The position numbers were made by a program, and so were the translations under genes. 62,482 bases of DNA from the NCBI RefSeq assembly GCF_003576315.1, contig NZ_QWFZ01000012.1, positions 1 through 62,482 on the forward strand. The letters run 5' to 3'. This document shows positions 1-8,676 of this stretch, in pieces; position 1 is the stretch's first letter; every line of letters starts with the position of its first letter. This DNA is from Henriciella mobilis. Lineage in GTDB: Bacteria; Pseudomonadota; Alphaproteobacteria; Caulobacterales; Hyphomonadaceae. The notes below the pieces were generated by a model that had not been told where the DNA came from, did no database searches, and saw only the letters and a list, made by a program, of their open reading frames with translations.

Positions 1-138
1 GGCCTCCAGCTCTGGATACCGGGCCTTGTTCTCTGGGCGGTCGGGCATTCGGCAGCGGTGTTCATGGCGCGCTCTGATCCGGATTTCATGGCCGTTGCCG
101 GCCGGAGCACGCGGCACAAGGAGCATCTGACATGCTGA
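1..138 (+). CDS. trbD: TrbD-like conjugal transfer protein, C-terminal part
   Basis: This open frame enters from the left edge and ends at a TGA at 136-138. It encodes about 45 residues beginning GLQLWIPGL and containing ARSDPDFMAV. A hydrophobic segment followed by a basic-acidic tail with an R-D-P-x-F motif is typical of the end of TrbD, a small inner-membrane protein (VirB3-like) of P-type mating-pair apparatus. It overlaps the trbE start by 7 bases, as expected in a trb operon. The N-terminus lies outside the window, so the call rests on the tail and the operon position. Confidence 0.75.
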   Translation, partial: GLQLWIPGLVLWAVGHSAAVFMARSDPDFMAVAGRSTRHKEHLTC

Positions 139-2603
139 ACCTGAAAGAATACGCAGAGACCCTGGTCCTACTGGCCGACTACCTGCCCTGGGCCTGTCTC
201 GTCGCGCCGGGCGTCGTCCTCAACAAGGATGGCAGCTTCCAGACCACGTTCCGCTATCGCGGCCCTGACCTCGAAAGCTCGACAGACGAAGAACTCGTTT
301 CCGTGATGGCGCGGGTCAATAATGTGCTGCGCCGGTTCGGCTCGGGCTGGGCGCTGTTCTTCGAAGCGCAGCGCCATGAAGTGCATGATTATCCGGAGGC
401 TGAGTTCCCCGACGCGCTGTCATGGCTCGTCGATCAGGAACGGGCATTACAAGCCGAAGAAGCCGGAACCCGGTTCGAAAGTGCCTACTATCTGACCCTG
501 CTCTGGCTCCCACCCGCCGATGCCACGGGCCGGGCCGAGAAAGCCCTGATCCAGCGCGCCGAGACCGAAGACGCGGCGACCTGGCGTCATCGCCTGGAGA
601 CCTTCCAGCAACATGCCGCCCGCGTCTTCGATCTCCTCTCCACCTGTCTCGCCGAAATCGCAAAGCTCACCGATGACGAGACGCTGACTTATCTGCATTC
701 GACGATTTCCACGAAGCGCCATCCGGTCGTGAGGCCCGAGTTGCCCGTCTTCCTGGACGCCATTCTCGCCGATGAACCCTTCGCCGGTGGCCTCGAACCC
801 ATGATCGGTGACGCGCATTTGCGCACGCTGACCATTCTCGGCTTTCCGGCCTCAACGCTTCCCGGCATTCTCGATGAGCTCAACCGGCAGGGCTTTGCCT
901 ATCGCTGGGCGACGCGGTTCATCGCGATGGACAAAGCCGAGGCCGAGAAAGTCCTCGGCAAAAAACGCCGGCACTGGTTCGCCAAGCGCAAATCGATCGG
1001 CGCGGTCCTGCGCGAGACCCTGTTCAATGAACAAGCCGCCCTCGTTGACAATGACGCCGACAACAAGGCTGCCGACGCCGATGCGGCTTTGCAAGAGCTT
1101 GGCTCCGATCTTGTCTCCTATGGCTATGTCACCACGACCATCACCGTTGCCGATCCCGACCGGCGCACCGTCGATGACCATATCCGAATTGCCGAGCGCA
1201 TCGTGAATGGCCGCGGCTTTACCGCGATCCGCGAGACGCTGAACGCCGTCGATGCCTGGCTCGGCTCATTGCCCGGCCATCCATACGCCAATGTCCGCCA
1301 GCCGATCCTGCACACGCTGAACCTTGCCCATATGGTGCCGCTCTCGGCGGTCTGGGCGGGCGAGGAGACCAATCGCCATCTCAACGCCCCGGCGCTGATC
1401 CAGGCGCAGACCGATGGCACGACGCCGGTCCGGCTGAACCTGCATATCGGCGATGTCGGGCATACGCTTGTGGTCGGCCCGACCGGCGCGGGGAAGTCGG
1501 TGCTCCTGTCGCTGCTTGCCCTGCAATGGAAGCGCTATGAAGGCGCGCAGGTCTTCCTCTTTGAAAAGGGCCGTTCGGCCCGCGCCGCAACGCTCGCCAT
1601 GGGCGGCGCACATATCGATCTCGGCGGTGCCCGCGCCCCGAGCCTTCAGCCGCTGAAGGACATCGACACCGGACACGGGGCGAGCTTTGCCGCCGACTGG
1701 CTGGCGGGCCTGTGCACCCATGAAGGCGTGGCCATGACGCCGGAGCTCAAGGCCCGGCTCTGGGAAGCGATCCAGTCTCTCAGCTCAGCGCCTGAGTCCG
1801 AGCGGACGCTGACAGGCCTCAGCCTGATGCTGCAGGACGAGACGCTCAAATCCGCTCTGCATCCGTTCACGCTGGAAGGCCCGCATGGACGGCTTCTGGA
1901 TGCTGATCATGAAAGCCTCGCGCTCACCGACACCGTCTGCTTCGAGATGGAAGAGCTGATGCACGCCAAGGGCGCAGTCGCGCCTGTCATCACCTATCTC
2001 TTCCACCGGCTCGAAGCACGCTTCACCGGCAAACCAACGCTGCTCATTCTCGATGAGGCCTGGCTCTTCCTCGATGATCCCATGTTCGCCGCGCGCATCC
2101 GCGAATGGCTCAAAACTCTTCGCAAGAAAAACGTGTCGGTCGTGTTTGCGACGCAAAGCCTTGCCGACATCGCGAACTCAAGCATCGCGCCAGCCCTGGT
2201 CGAGTCCTGCCCGACACGCATCTTCCTGCCGAATGAACGCGCGCAGGAACCGCAATCCCGCGAGACCTATCAGCGCTTTGGCCTCAATGCCCGCCAGATC
2301 GAACTGATCTCCAGAGCCACGCCGAAACGCGACTATTACTATCAGTCACCGCTCGGTGCGCGCGTCTTCGACCTCGGCCTGGGGCCGATTGCATTGTCCG
2401 TCTGCGGCGCGTCCTCGCCCGAAGATCAGGCCCGCATGGACCGCATCTGGGCCGAGACGGAAGGCGACGGGTTTGCCGCCTGCTGGCTGATCGAAAAAGG
2501 CCTGCCCTGGGCGGCTGAGCTGCTCACCCGCTGGCCCGGCCATGCGCCGGACGAAGAGCCGCACACGCCCTTCCATCCCGCACAATTCCTCGCTGCCGAA
2601 TAG
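132..2603 (+). CDS. trbE: conjugal transfer ATPase TrbE (VirB4 family)
   Basis: The 823-residue protein is the usual length for TrbE, the VirB4-class ATPase that powers assembly of the type IV secretion channel at the inner membrane. The N-terminal half is the CagE/TrbE/VirB4 domain. A Walker A motif GPTGAGKS lies at about residues 449-456. A Walker B motif LLILDEAW lies near residues 637-644 and is followed by the VirB4 sequence FATQSLADI. The ATG overlaps the trbD stop, which points to translational coupling, and trbJ begins 9 bases after the stop. No truncation is visible. Confidence 0.96.
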   Translation: MLNLKEYAETLVLLADYLPWACLVAPGVVLNKDGSFQTTFRYRGPDLESSTDEELVSVMARVNNVLRRFGSGWALFFEAQRHEVHDYPEAEFPDALSWLVDQERALQAEEAGTRFESAYYLTLLWLPPADATGRAEKALIQRAETEDAATWRHRLETFQQHAARVFDLLSTCLAEIAKLTDDETLTYLHSTISTKRHPVVRPELPVFLDAILADEPFAGGLEPMIGDAHLRTLTILGFPASTLPGILDELNRQGFAYRWATRFIAMDKAEAEKVLGKKRRHWFAKRKSIGAVLRETLFNEQAALVDNDADNKAADADAALQELGSDLVSYGYVTTTITVADPDRRTVDDHIRIAERIVNGRGFTAIRETLNAVDAWLGSLPGHPYANVRQPILHTLNLAHMVPLSAVWAGEETNRHLNAPALIQAQTDGTTPVRLNLHIGDVGHTLVVGPTGAGKSVLLSLLALQWKRYEGAQVFLFEKGRSARAATLAMGGAHIDLGGARAPSLQPLKDIDTGHGASFAADWLAGLCTHEGVAMTPELKARLWEAIQSLSSAPESERTLTGLSLMLQDETLKSALHPFTLEGPHGRLLDADHESLALTDTVCFEMEELMHAKGAVAPVITYLFHRLEARFTGKPTLLILDEAWLFLDDPMFAARIREWLKTLRKKNVSVVFATQSLADIANSSIAPALVESCPTRIFLPNERAQEPQSRETYQRFGLNARQIELISRATPKRDYYYQSPLGARVFDLGLGPIALSVCGASSPEDQARMDRIWAETEGDGFAACWLIEKGLPWAAELLTRWPGHAPDEEPHTPFHPAQFLAAE

Positions 2604-2612
2604 GAGCCCCCG

Positions 2613-3314
2613 ATGAAACGTCTTCTCTCCTCTGTCCTCATCTGCGCCGCGCCGCTCAGTCTGGCACTGCCCGCACCGGCTTCAGCGCAGATCGCCGTCT
2701 ATGATCCGGTCAACCATGTGCAGAACATCCTGCAGGGCATCCGAACGCTTCAGGAAATCAACCAGCAGATCCAGCAACTCACCCACGAGATCGAGATGCT
2801 GGAGAACATGGCCCGCAACCTTGAAACCCTGCCCGTCAATGTCGCCGAAGCGATCATCGCCGACCGTATCCGGCGCATCCACGAGCTGATGCGCGAAGCC
2901 GAAGGCATCGGTTACGGCGTCGAGGAGGTCGAGCGCGAGTATGAAGTCCTCTATCCCGAAAGCTATGGCGAGACGCCGCCGCGCGAAGCGGTGCTGGTTG
3001 AAGAGGCTCGCGCACGCTGGCGTCAGTCCCGTTCGGCCTATCGCGACACGCTGGTGACGGTTGCAACCGCGCTGGAAGACAATGAGACCGATGCGGCTGC
3101 AATTGCAGGACTTGTCGATCTCAGCCAGTCGGCAGCGGGCGCGCTTCAGGCGACCCAGGCCGGCAACCAGATCGAGGCCCTGCAGACCGAGCAGCTGATG
3201 CAGATGGAAGCCATGATGGCGGCCCATTACCGCGCCGAAGCGCTGGAGCGCGCCCGCCAGCTGGCCGAAGCCGAACGTGGCCGCGCCCGCACCCGGGCCT
3301 TCCTCGGAGAGTAG
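2613..3314 (+). CDS. trbJ: P-type conjugative transfer protein TrbJ
   Basis: This 233-residue protein starts with a clear signal peptide: a basic n-region, a hydrophobic core and a cut after ASAQ near residue 28. The mature part opens with VYDPVNHVQN, typical of TrbJ/VirB5-like pilus-tip proteins, followed by Gln/Glu-rich coiled-coil helices. It acts in the periplasm or at the pilus. A ribosome-binding site AGGAG sits 7 bases before the ATG. In IncP-type operons trbK (entry exclusion lipoprotein) follows trbJ, but here only 6 bases separate trbJ from trbL, so trbK is absent at this spot. Confidence 0.92.
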   Translation: MKRLLSSVLICAAPLSLALPAPASAQIAVYDPVNHVQNILQGIRTLQEINQQIQQLTHEIEMLENMARNLETLPVNVAEAIIADRIRRIHELMREAEGIGYGVEEVEREYEVLYPESYGETPPREAVLVEEARARWRQSRSAYRDTLVTVATALEDNETDAAAIAGLVDLSQSAAGALQATQAGNQIEALQTEQLMQMEAMMAAHYRAEALERARQLAEAERGRARTRAFLGE

Positions 3315-3320
3315 CGCGCC

Positions 3321-4637
3321 ATGGACGTGATCGACACCTTCCTGGCAACGTTCATTGCCTACATTGACAGCGGGTTCGGCCTGCTGGCGGGCGATGTCGC
3401 CTATCTGTCGACCACGCTCATTGCCATCGACATCACGCTGGCGGGCCTGTTCTGGGCGCTGTCCCAGAACACCGACGTCATCGCCGGGCTCCTCAAGAAA
3501 GTGCTTTATGTCGGCTTCTTCGCCTTCATCATCGGCAACTTCTCTCTGCTCGCCAATATCGTCTTCGACAGTTTCGCCGAGCTCGGCGTGACCGCTGGCG
3601 GCGGCACCATGACCGCCGATGATCTCCTGCGTCCCGGCTTTATTGCGGGCGTCGGCCTCGATGCCGGTCAGCCGCTGCTGGAAGAGATCGGCGACATGCT
3701 CGGGCCGATCAGTTTCTTCCACAACTTCATCCTGATCGCGGTGATGTTCATCGCCTGGGCGATCATCATGGTCGCCTTCTTCGTCCTCGCCGTGCAGCTC
3801 TTCATCACGATCCTGGAGTTCAAGCTGACGACGCTCGCCGGGTTCGTGCTCGTGCCGTTTGCCCTCTGGAACAAGACGACCTTCCTTGCTGAACGCGTGC
3901 TCGGCAATGTCATCACCTCGGGCATCAAGCTCATGGTGCTGGCCGTCATCATCGGCATTGGCTCGACGCTCTTCTCGTCTGTGACCGATGCGTTCCGCAC
4001 CGGCGATGATGTGACGCTCGCTCAGGTCATGGGCACCGTGCTCGCCGCGATTGTCTTTTTCTGGATGGGCATCTTTGCGCCCGGCATTGCCTCCGGCCTT
4101 ATCACCGGCGCGCCGCAGCTTGGCGCAGGCTCAGCAGTGGGTGCGACGGCTGGTGTCGCGGCGGGGACTTATGTCGCCGGCATGGGCGGCCGCGCTGCTG
4201 TCGGCGCTGTGGCAGGCGGTGCATCAAGCGCTGTCAAAGCCGGCGCCAGCATGGCCGGCGCGGCGCGCACCTCCTATACGCTGGGATCGGTCGCCTCCGG
4301 CGCATCAGGCGCAGCGGGTGTGGCCGCAGGCCTTGCGGGTGTCGCGCGCGCAGGCGGGGACGCGATGCGCCGGGCTGCAAGCCGTCCTGCCCAGTCCATG
4401 CGCGAGGCCTATGCCCGAGGCAGTCAGGGCGCCTGGCGCGCCACAGGCGGCTCGCCGACCGCGTCTATGGAAAGTTCAGGCTCGGGATCATCCTCATCCC
4501 AAAGCCCCGGCTGGGCGCGGCGTATGCAGACCAGTCAACGCATGGGTCAGGCAGGCCAGATGGCCGCCCATTCGATCCGCGACGGCGATCGCGGCGCTTC
4601 GGGCGCGAACCCCACCCTCAAAGACAAGGACGACTAG
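3321..4637 (+). CDS. trbL: P-type conjugative transfer protein TrbL
   Basis: The 438-residue polytopic membrane protein corresponds to TrbL (VirB6 class), the inner-membrane channel component. Several strongly hydrophobic segments lie between residues 30 and 270, including one near residues 130-165 and one near 190-215. After about residue 275 the protein becomes a Gly/Ala/Ser-rich, low-complexity cytoplasmic tail ending in a charged stretch. That architecture is characteristic of TrbL. The gene sits tightly between trbJ (6-base gap) and trbF (3-base gap). Confidence 0.94.
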   Translation: MDVIDTFLATFIAYIDSGFGLLAGDVAYLSTTLIAIDITLAGLFWALSQNTDVIAGLLKKVLYVGFFAFIIGNFSLLANIVFDSFAELGVTAGGGTMTADDLLRPGFIAGVGLDAGQPLLEEIGDMLGPISFFHNFILIAVMFIAWAIIMVAFFVLAVQLFITILEFKLTTLAGFVLVPFALWNKTTFLAERVLGNVITSGIKLMVLAVIIGIGSTLFSSVTDAFRTGDDVTLAQVMGTVLAAIVFFWMGIFAPGIASGLITGAPQLGAGSAVGATAGVAAGTYVAGMGGRAAVGAVAGGASSAVKAGASMAGAARTSYTLGSVASGASGAAGVAAGLAGVARAGGDAMRRAASRPAQSMREAYARGSQGAWRATGGSPTASMESSGSGSSSSQSPGWARRMQTSQRMGQAGQMAAHSIRDGDRGASGANPTLKDKDD

Positions 4638-4640
4638 ACG

Positions 4641-5333
4641 ATGGCTTTCAGGCGATCCTCCTCCAGCTATGGGCCAAGCCCGTTCCCTGAAACGCCTTAC
4701 CAGAAGGCGGGTCAAATCTGGGACGAGCGTATCGGTTCCGCCCGCGTGCAGGCGAAGAACTGGCGGCTCATGGCGCTTGGCTGTCTCGGGCTTTGTTTTG
4801 TCACGTCCGGCGCACTGGTCTGGCGCTCGATGCAATCGACGGTCACGCCCTATGTGGTCGAGGTCGATGAGACAGGCGCGGCAAGAGCTATTGCTCCGGC
4901 AACGGAGCGCTATACCCCGACCGATGCGCAGATCGCCCATCACCTTGCAAACTTCATCGAACATGTCAGAGGCCTTAGCGTCGATCCCGTCGTCGTGCGC
5001 GCGAACTGGCTGCGCGCCTATGACTTCGTGACCGACCGCGCTGCCACGACCCTCAACGAATACGCCTCGGCCAATGATCCGTTTGCCGATGTGGGCCGCA
5101 GGTCGCGCACGGTGGATGTGGTCAGCGTGGTGCGCGTCTCGGATGACAGTTTCCAGGCCCGCTGGATCGAGAAGACCTATGAGAATGGCGCGCTGGTCCG
5201 TGCCCAGCGCTTCACCGGCAATTTTACCCTCATCACGCAACCGCCGACGGACGCAGAGACCCTGCGCGCCAATCCGCTCGGCCTTTATGTCCATGCCCTG
5301 AACTGGGGTCAGGACCTTGTCACAGGAGAATGA
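4641..5333 (+). CDS. trbF: conjugal transfer protein TrbF (VirB8-like)
   Basis: The 230-residue protein has a short cytoplasmic N-terminus with PFPETPYQKAGQIWDERIG, a TrbF hallmark. One membrane helix follows at about residues 43-62, and then a periplasmic VirB8-like fold with the motif FTGNFTL. It is the assembly-scaffold component of the type IV system at the inner membrane. Its TGA stop overlaps the first candidate ATG of trbG in an ATGA at 5330-5333. Confidence 0.94.
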   Translation: MAFRRSSSSYGPSPFPETPYQKAGQIWDERIGSARVQAKNWRLMALGCLGLCFVTSGALVWRSMQSTVTPYVVEVDETGAARAIAPATERYTPTDAQIAHHLANFIEHVRGLSVDPVVVRANWLRAYDFVTDRAATTLNEYASANDPFADVGRRSRTVDVVSVVRVSDDSFQARWIEKTYENGALVRAQRFTGNFTLITQPPTDAETLRANPLGLYVHALNWGQDLVTGE

Positions 5334-5338
5334 TCCCC

Positions 5339-6376
5339 ATGCTTCGTATCCTCACCGCCGCTTCCGCACTGGCTTTGCTCTCGGCCTGCGCCACCACGGA
5401 ACTCGAACCGATCGATGCCAGCGCCTTCGTCGCCGCGACGCCGGTCGAGGACAAGACCGACTATCCCGTCGAGATTGTCGAGACCGCCGTGGCGCTTCCG
5501 CTGCCCGGCCAGATGATGCCGGTCGGCGCGCGCGTCACCACCAATCCCGATGGCAGCGTCACGCGGACTTATACGAGAACCGTCAGCGCGCCATCCGTTT
5601 CTCCCACTGAGGCGATAAGGCAGGGCCGCACCAGCGCGCTGATCGAACCTTCGGTCGATGGCTATGTGAACGCGATCCAGGTCTATCCCTATACAGAAGG
5701 CGCGCTCTACCGGCTCTATGCCAGCCCCGGCCAGGTCAGCGACATTGCCCTGCAGCCCGGAGAGGAACTGGTCTCGGTCTCGGCCGGCGACACGGTGCGC
5801 TGGGTGGTTGGCGACACGGTCTCGGGTTCTGGCAACACCGCCCGCGCCCATGTGCTGGTCAAACCGATCAGCTCCGGCATCCGCACCAATCTGATGATCG
5901 CCACCGACCGGCGCACCTATCATCTGGAACTGGAGAGCACCGACGGCGGATACATGGCCGCGCTCTCCTGGCGCTATCCGGCAGATGAACTGGCAGGCCT
6001 GACCGCCCGCAATGAACGCGCCATCGCAAGGGATGCTGGCAGCATTGAGCGCGGCCTGACCCTTGAGGGCCTGAACTTCGACTATCGCCTCTCCGGCGAC
6101 AGTCCGGACTGGAAACCGGTGCGCGTGTTCGATGATGGACGGCAGGTGTTCATCCAGATGCCGGAGGACATTGCCACCACCGACATGCCGCCGCTCTTTG
6201 TTCTGGGCGCGGACGGCGACGCCGAACTCGTCAACTACCGGGTGCGCGGCAATTATTATGTCGTCGACCGGCTGTTCCGCGCGGCGGAACTGCGCCTCGG
6301 CGAGCGGAACCAGACCGTTGTCCGCATCAGTCGCACCGAGCGCCGTTCGCCTCTGGCTGGCCTGTTCGGGAACTAA
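5339..6376 (+). CDS. trbG: P-type conjugative transfer protein TrbG (VirB9-like, lipoprotein-type signal)
   Basis: TrbG/VirB9 forms part of the outer-membrane core complex. From the ATG at 5339 the protein (345 residues) begins MLRILTAASALALLSAC, a lipoprotein signal with a lipobox LLSAC. A second ATG three codons upstream (5330) overlaps the trbF stop. I prefer 5339 because AGGAG at 5323-5327 is only 2 bases from the first ATG but about 11 from the second. The body contains YPYTEGALYRLYASPGQVSDIALQ-type VirB9 sequence, and the C-terminal half carries the expected beta-rich domain. Confidence 0.92.
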   Translation: MLRILTAASALALLSACATTELEPIDASAFVAATPVEDKTDYPVEIVETAVALPLPGQMMPVGARVTTNPDGSVTRTYTRTVSAPSVSPTEAIRQGRTSALIEPSVDGYVNAIQVYPYTEGALYRLYASPGQVSDIALQPGEELVSVSAGDTVRWVVGDTVSGSGNTARAHVLVKPISSGIRTNLMIATDRRTYHLELESTDGGYMAALSWRYPADELAGLTARNERAIARDAGSIERGLTLEGLNFDYRLSGDSPDWKPVRVFDDGRQVFIQMPEDIATTDMPPLFVLGADGDAELVNYRVRGNYYVVDRLFRAAELRLGERNQTVVRISRTERRSPLAGLFGN

Positions 6377-6380
6377 GCCC

Positions 6381-7658
6381 ATGTCCGAGCCCATTCCCTT
6401 CGATGAGCATGCCGAACGGCTGAAGATCCGTTCCAGCCCGAAGCCGGTCACGCGGATCAACCGCAAGGTCCTGATGGTCGGCGCAGGCCTTGGCGTGCTC
6501 GCCCTGTTCGCGGCGATGAGCATTGCGCTCAAGCCGCCGACCGCTGTCGATCCGGATGCAAGGCGTGAGCTTTACAACACGACCAACACGCGCAAGCCCG
6601 AAGGTCTCTCCACGCTTCCTGCCAGCTATAGCGACATCGCGCCGGTCGAAGACCGCATTGCGCGCCTTGGCCCGCCACTCTCCGGCGATCTCGGCGCGAC
6701 CATGCTTCGGGCTGAACGCGAGCTTGGGATCGAACCCGAATATGTGACCCGGTTCGAGGACGATTTCCACCCGAACCCCGCCGATGAGGCCGAACGCGCA
6801 AGACGCATGCGCGAGGCGGCGCTTGCCGATGAAGCGGCCCGCGCACCGGTCTTCTTCCGGCTCGATTCTCAGAGCGGCACGGCAAGCGCCACCGACACGC
6901 GCCCAGCCTATCGCGACCCCGCGCTTGATCTTGGTTCGGAACTGCTCGCGCTCGCCGCCCTGCCGCAAGGCGCGCCGTCCGCGTTCGGTCAGCCAAACGA
7001 TACCAATCTCCAGTCGCGCAAGCTCGCCTTTGCCGCGGAAGGTACGGAAAGCGAGATCTACAATCCGCACGGCGTCGAGGACCCGGCCTCACCTTATCAG
7101 GTCATGGCGGGCACGCTGATCCCGGCCTCGCTGGTCACCGGCATCAACTCGGACCTCCCCGGCACGATCGTCGCGCAGGTCACCCAGCCCGTCTATGACA
7201 CGGTCACCGGGCAGTATTTGCTTATCCCGCAAGGCTCGCGGCTGATCGGGCGCTACCGGTCGGAAGTCTCGTTCGGTCAGGACCGCGCGCTCGTCACCTG
7301 GGACAGGATCATCTTCCCGGACGGATCCTCCATCGTCATCTCCGCGCCGGGTGCTGATGCCCAGGGCTTTGCGGGTCTGTCTGACCGCACCGACCATCAC
7401 TGGGACCGTGTGTTCGTGGCAGCCGGATTGGCGACCATTCTGGGCGTCGGGGCCGAGCTTGGTGCAGACGGCGACGGCGATCTCGAACGTGCCATCCGTC
7501 GCGGCACCACCGACACTGTGAACCAGGCCGGTCAGCGCGTCGTCGAGCGTAATCTTGGCATCCAGCCAACCATCCGCGTGCGGCCCGGCTGGCCGGTGCG
7601 CGTGGTCGTCACCCGCGACCTCATTCTCAGACCCCACCCCCAAGGAGCCACACGATGA
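6381..7658 (+). CDS. trbI: conjugal transfer protein TrbI (VirB10-like)
   Basis: The 425-residue TrbI/VirB10-type protein spans the envelope and gates the secretion channel. A cytoplasmic N-terminus is followed by one helix near residues 31-50, a Pro/Arg-rich spacer and the conserved VirB10 domain from about residue 225. That domain includes VMAGTLIPASLVTGINSDLPG and the motif LIPQGSRLIGRY. The open frame extends upstream without a stop, but that part is trbG in another frame. The ATG at 6381, four bases after the trbG stop, fits the operon. Its stop overlaps the next start in an ATGA. Confidence 0.95.
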   Translation: MSEPIPFDEHAERLKIRSSPKPVTRINRKVLMVGAGLGVLALFAAMSIALKPPTAVDPDARRELYNTTNTRKPEGLSTLPASYSDIAPVEDRIARLGPPLSGDLGATMLRAERELGIEPEYVTRFEDDFHPNPADEAERARRMREAALADEAARAPVFFRLDSQSGTASATDTRPAYRDPALDLGSELLALAALPQGAPSAFGQPNDTNLQSRKLAFAAEGTESEIYNPHGVEDPASPYQVMAGTLIPASLVTGINSDLPGTIVAQVTQPVYDTVTGQYLLIPQGSRLIGRYRSEVSFGQDRALVTWDRIIFPDGSSIVISAPGADAQGFAGLSDRTDHHWDRVFVAAGLATILGVGAELGADGDGDLERAIRRGTTDTVNQAGQRVVERNLGIQPTIRVRPGWPVRVVVTRDLILRPHPQGATR

Positions 7659-7891
7659 CCCTTCGTCTTGGACAATTACCTGACCGCACGCCGGTGCGAA
7701 TGAGCCTTTCGGTCGATCCCGACCTCGCCAGCGCGCTCAGCGACTATGCCGAAATCTACCGACAGACCTATGGCGCGGAGGAAAAGCCCGAAGCGCTCAT
7801 CCCCGCCATGATCGAAAGCTTCCTGGCCTCAGACGCCGGGTTCAAGCGGGCGCGCCGCGCCCTTCATTCCAACGCCAGCAACGAAAGGTAA
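7655..7891 (+). CDS. DUF2274 family protein
   Basis: This small 78-residue protein matches the DUF2274 family, which regularly follows trbI in alphaproteobacterial and Tn4371-like ICEs. It contains a short beta strand (RMSLSVDPDL) and helices (LSDYAEIYRQTYG, ALIPAMIESFLASD), compatible with a ribbon-helix-helix-like fold. No signal peptide or membrane segment is present. The ATG overlaps the trbI stop by four bases, so it is probably translated from the same message. Its function is unknown; the genetic association suggests a role in transfer or its control. Confidence 0.85.
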   Translation: MTLRLGQLPDRTPVRMSLSVDPDLASALSDYAEIYRQTYGAEEKPEALIPAMIESFLASDAGFKRARRALHSNASNER

Positions 7892-7895
7892 TCCC

Positions 7896-8210
7896 ATGGC
7901 ACAGATCGGCACGTTCACCCTCAAAGATGGCAGCTATACCGGCACCATCCGCACCATGACCATCAACGTCAAAGCCCAGCTTGTTCCCAACTCGGACAAA
8001 GCATCAGACGGCGCACCCGATTTCCGGCTCTATGCCGGCGGCGCCGAACTCGGCGCGGCCTGGCGTCAGGAAAGCAAGGACGGCGAAACCCCGTATTTCG
8101 CCGTGAAGCTCGATGATCCGAGCTTTGCCAGCCCCATGCGCGCGGCCTTCTTCGAGAACGAGAAGGACGGCACAGGCGTCATGGTCTGGAACAGGGCGAA
8201 GACGGGATAG
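7896..8210 (+). CDS. DUF736 family protein
   Basis: The 104-residue protein matches DUF736, a short family common in rhizobial plasmids and trb-type ICEs. It starts MAQIGTFTLKDGSYTG, the usual family opening, then has a beta-rich body with PDFRLYAGG and ELGAAWR. It lies 4 bases downstream of the DUF2274 gene and has an AAAGG ribosome-binding site. The family has no established biochemical role. Confidence 0.9.
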   Translation: MAQIGTFTLKDGSYTGTIRTMTINVKAQLVPNSDKASDGAPDFRLYAGGAELGAAWRQESKDGETPYFAVKLDDPSFASPMRAAFFENEKDGTGVMVWNRAKTG

Positions 8211-8222
8211 TCGGAGTGCGTC

Positions 8223-8573
8223 ATGTTGCATCGCGTAAAGGAGGGCGGTCGCACTGGGCTTAGGGATTTCGCGCGGGACCTGAACCCGCCCCCAAAGGCC
8301 CCCGCCCCCGTCACTTCAACCGATCCCGAACGGATCACGCCTGCCGATATCTTCAGGCGCCGAACCGTCAGGCGGCCCGAGCTCCGCAAGCTCGTGCCGC
8401 TCTCTGATACGACGATCTACGAACTTGAACAGAAGGGCGAATTCCCACAGCGCTTCTATCTGACCCCCCGTTGCGTCGTCTGGCCCCTCGCCGAAGTTCT
8501 CGAGTGGATCGACGCGCAACGGCGTAAAGGTCGCGAAGGCTGCGGACCGCATCCTGATTATCGGATGCGGTGA
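8223..8573 (+). CDS. AlpA-family DNA-binding regulator (possible excisionase)
   Basis: The C-terminal 70 residues are an AlpA/MerR-like winged helix. RRPELRKLVPLSDTTIYELEQ is the recognition helix-turn-helix, FPQRFYLTP follows, and the end is VVWPLAEVLEWIDAQ, the AlpA signature. AlpA proteins control integrase expression or act as recombination directionality factors in P4-like elements. Here an integrase of that class lies on the same element 8.5 kb away. The first 35 residues are Pro-rich and unconserved. It is the last plus-strand gene of the transfer operon and faces the HNH-NTPase gene tail to tail across 103 bases. Confidence 0.85.
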   Translation: MLHRVKEGGRTGLRDFARDLNPPPKAPAPVTSTDPERITPADIFRRRTVRRPELRKLVPLSDTTIYELEQKGEFPQRFYLTPRCVVWPLAEVLEWIDAQRRKGREGCGPHPDYRMR

Positions 8574-8676
8574 GTGGGATCAAGAATCCCAAAATCGGAC
8601 GTAACGCTATAGCGACAGCGAGCGAAGCAGAGCCTATCGTCCAAGCGAACATTAGCCACGATTACGCTTCTCCCAT
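8574..8676. other. convergent intergenic stretch at end of transfer module
   Basis: This 103-base gap separates the alpA stop from the stop of the HNH-NTPase gene. It holds one perfect 10-base palindrome, CGCTATAGCG at 8605-8614. It has no run of T that would mark a classical terminator, and no tRNA-like or attachment-site sequence could be seen in it. Confidence 0.5.

Noticed and set aside
2682..3722. 346-codon minus-strand open frame opposite trbJ and trbL
   Set aside because: It lies fully antisense to two clear trb genes, has no ribosome-binding site or family resemblance, and arises from high GC content.
6132..6380. Upstream extension of the trbI frame
   Set aside because: The extra residues are trbG in another frame. 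The ATG at 6381 right after the trbG stop fits the operon and the TrbI N-terminus.
5309..6532. 407-codon minus-strand open frame opposite trbG and trbI
   Set aside because: Arg/Gly-rich shadow frame opposite well-supported genes.
8605..8614. Palindrome CGCTATAGCG as second attachment site
   Set aside because: It shares no sequence with the guaA 3' end and is only 10 bases long.
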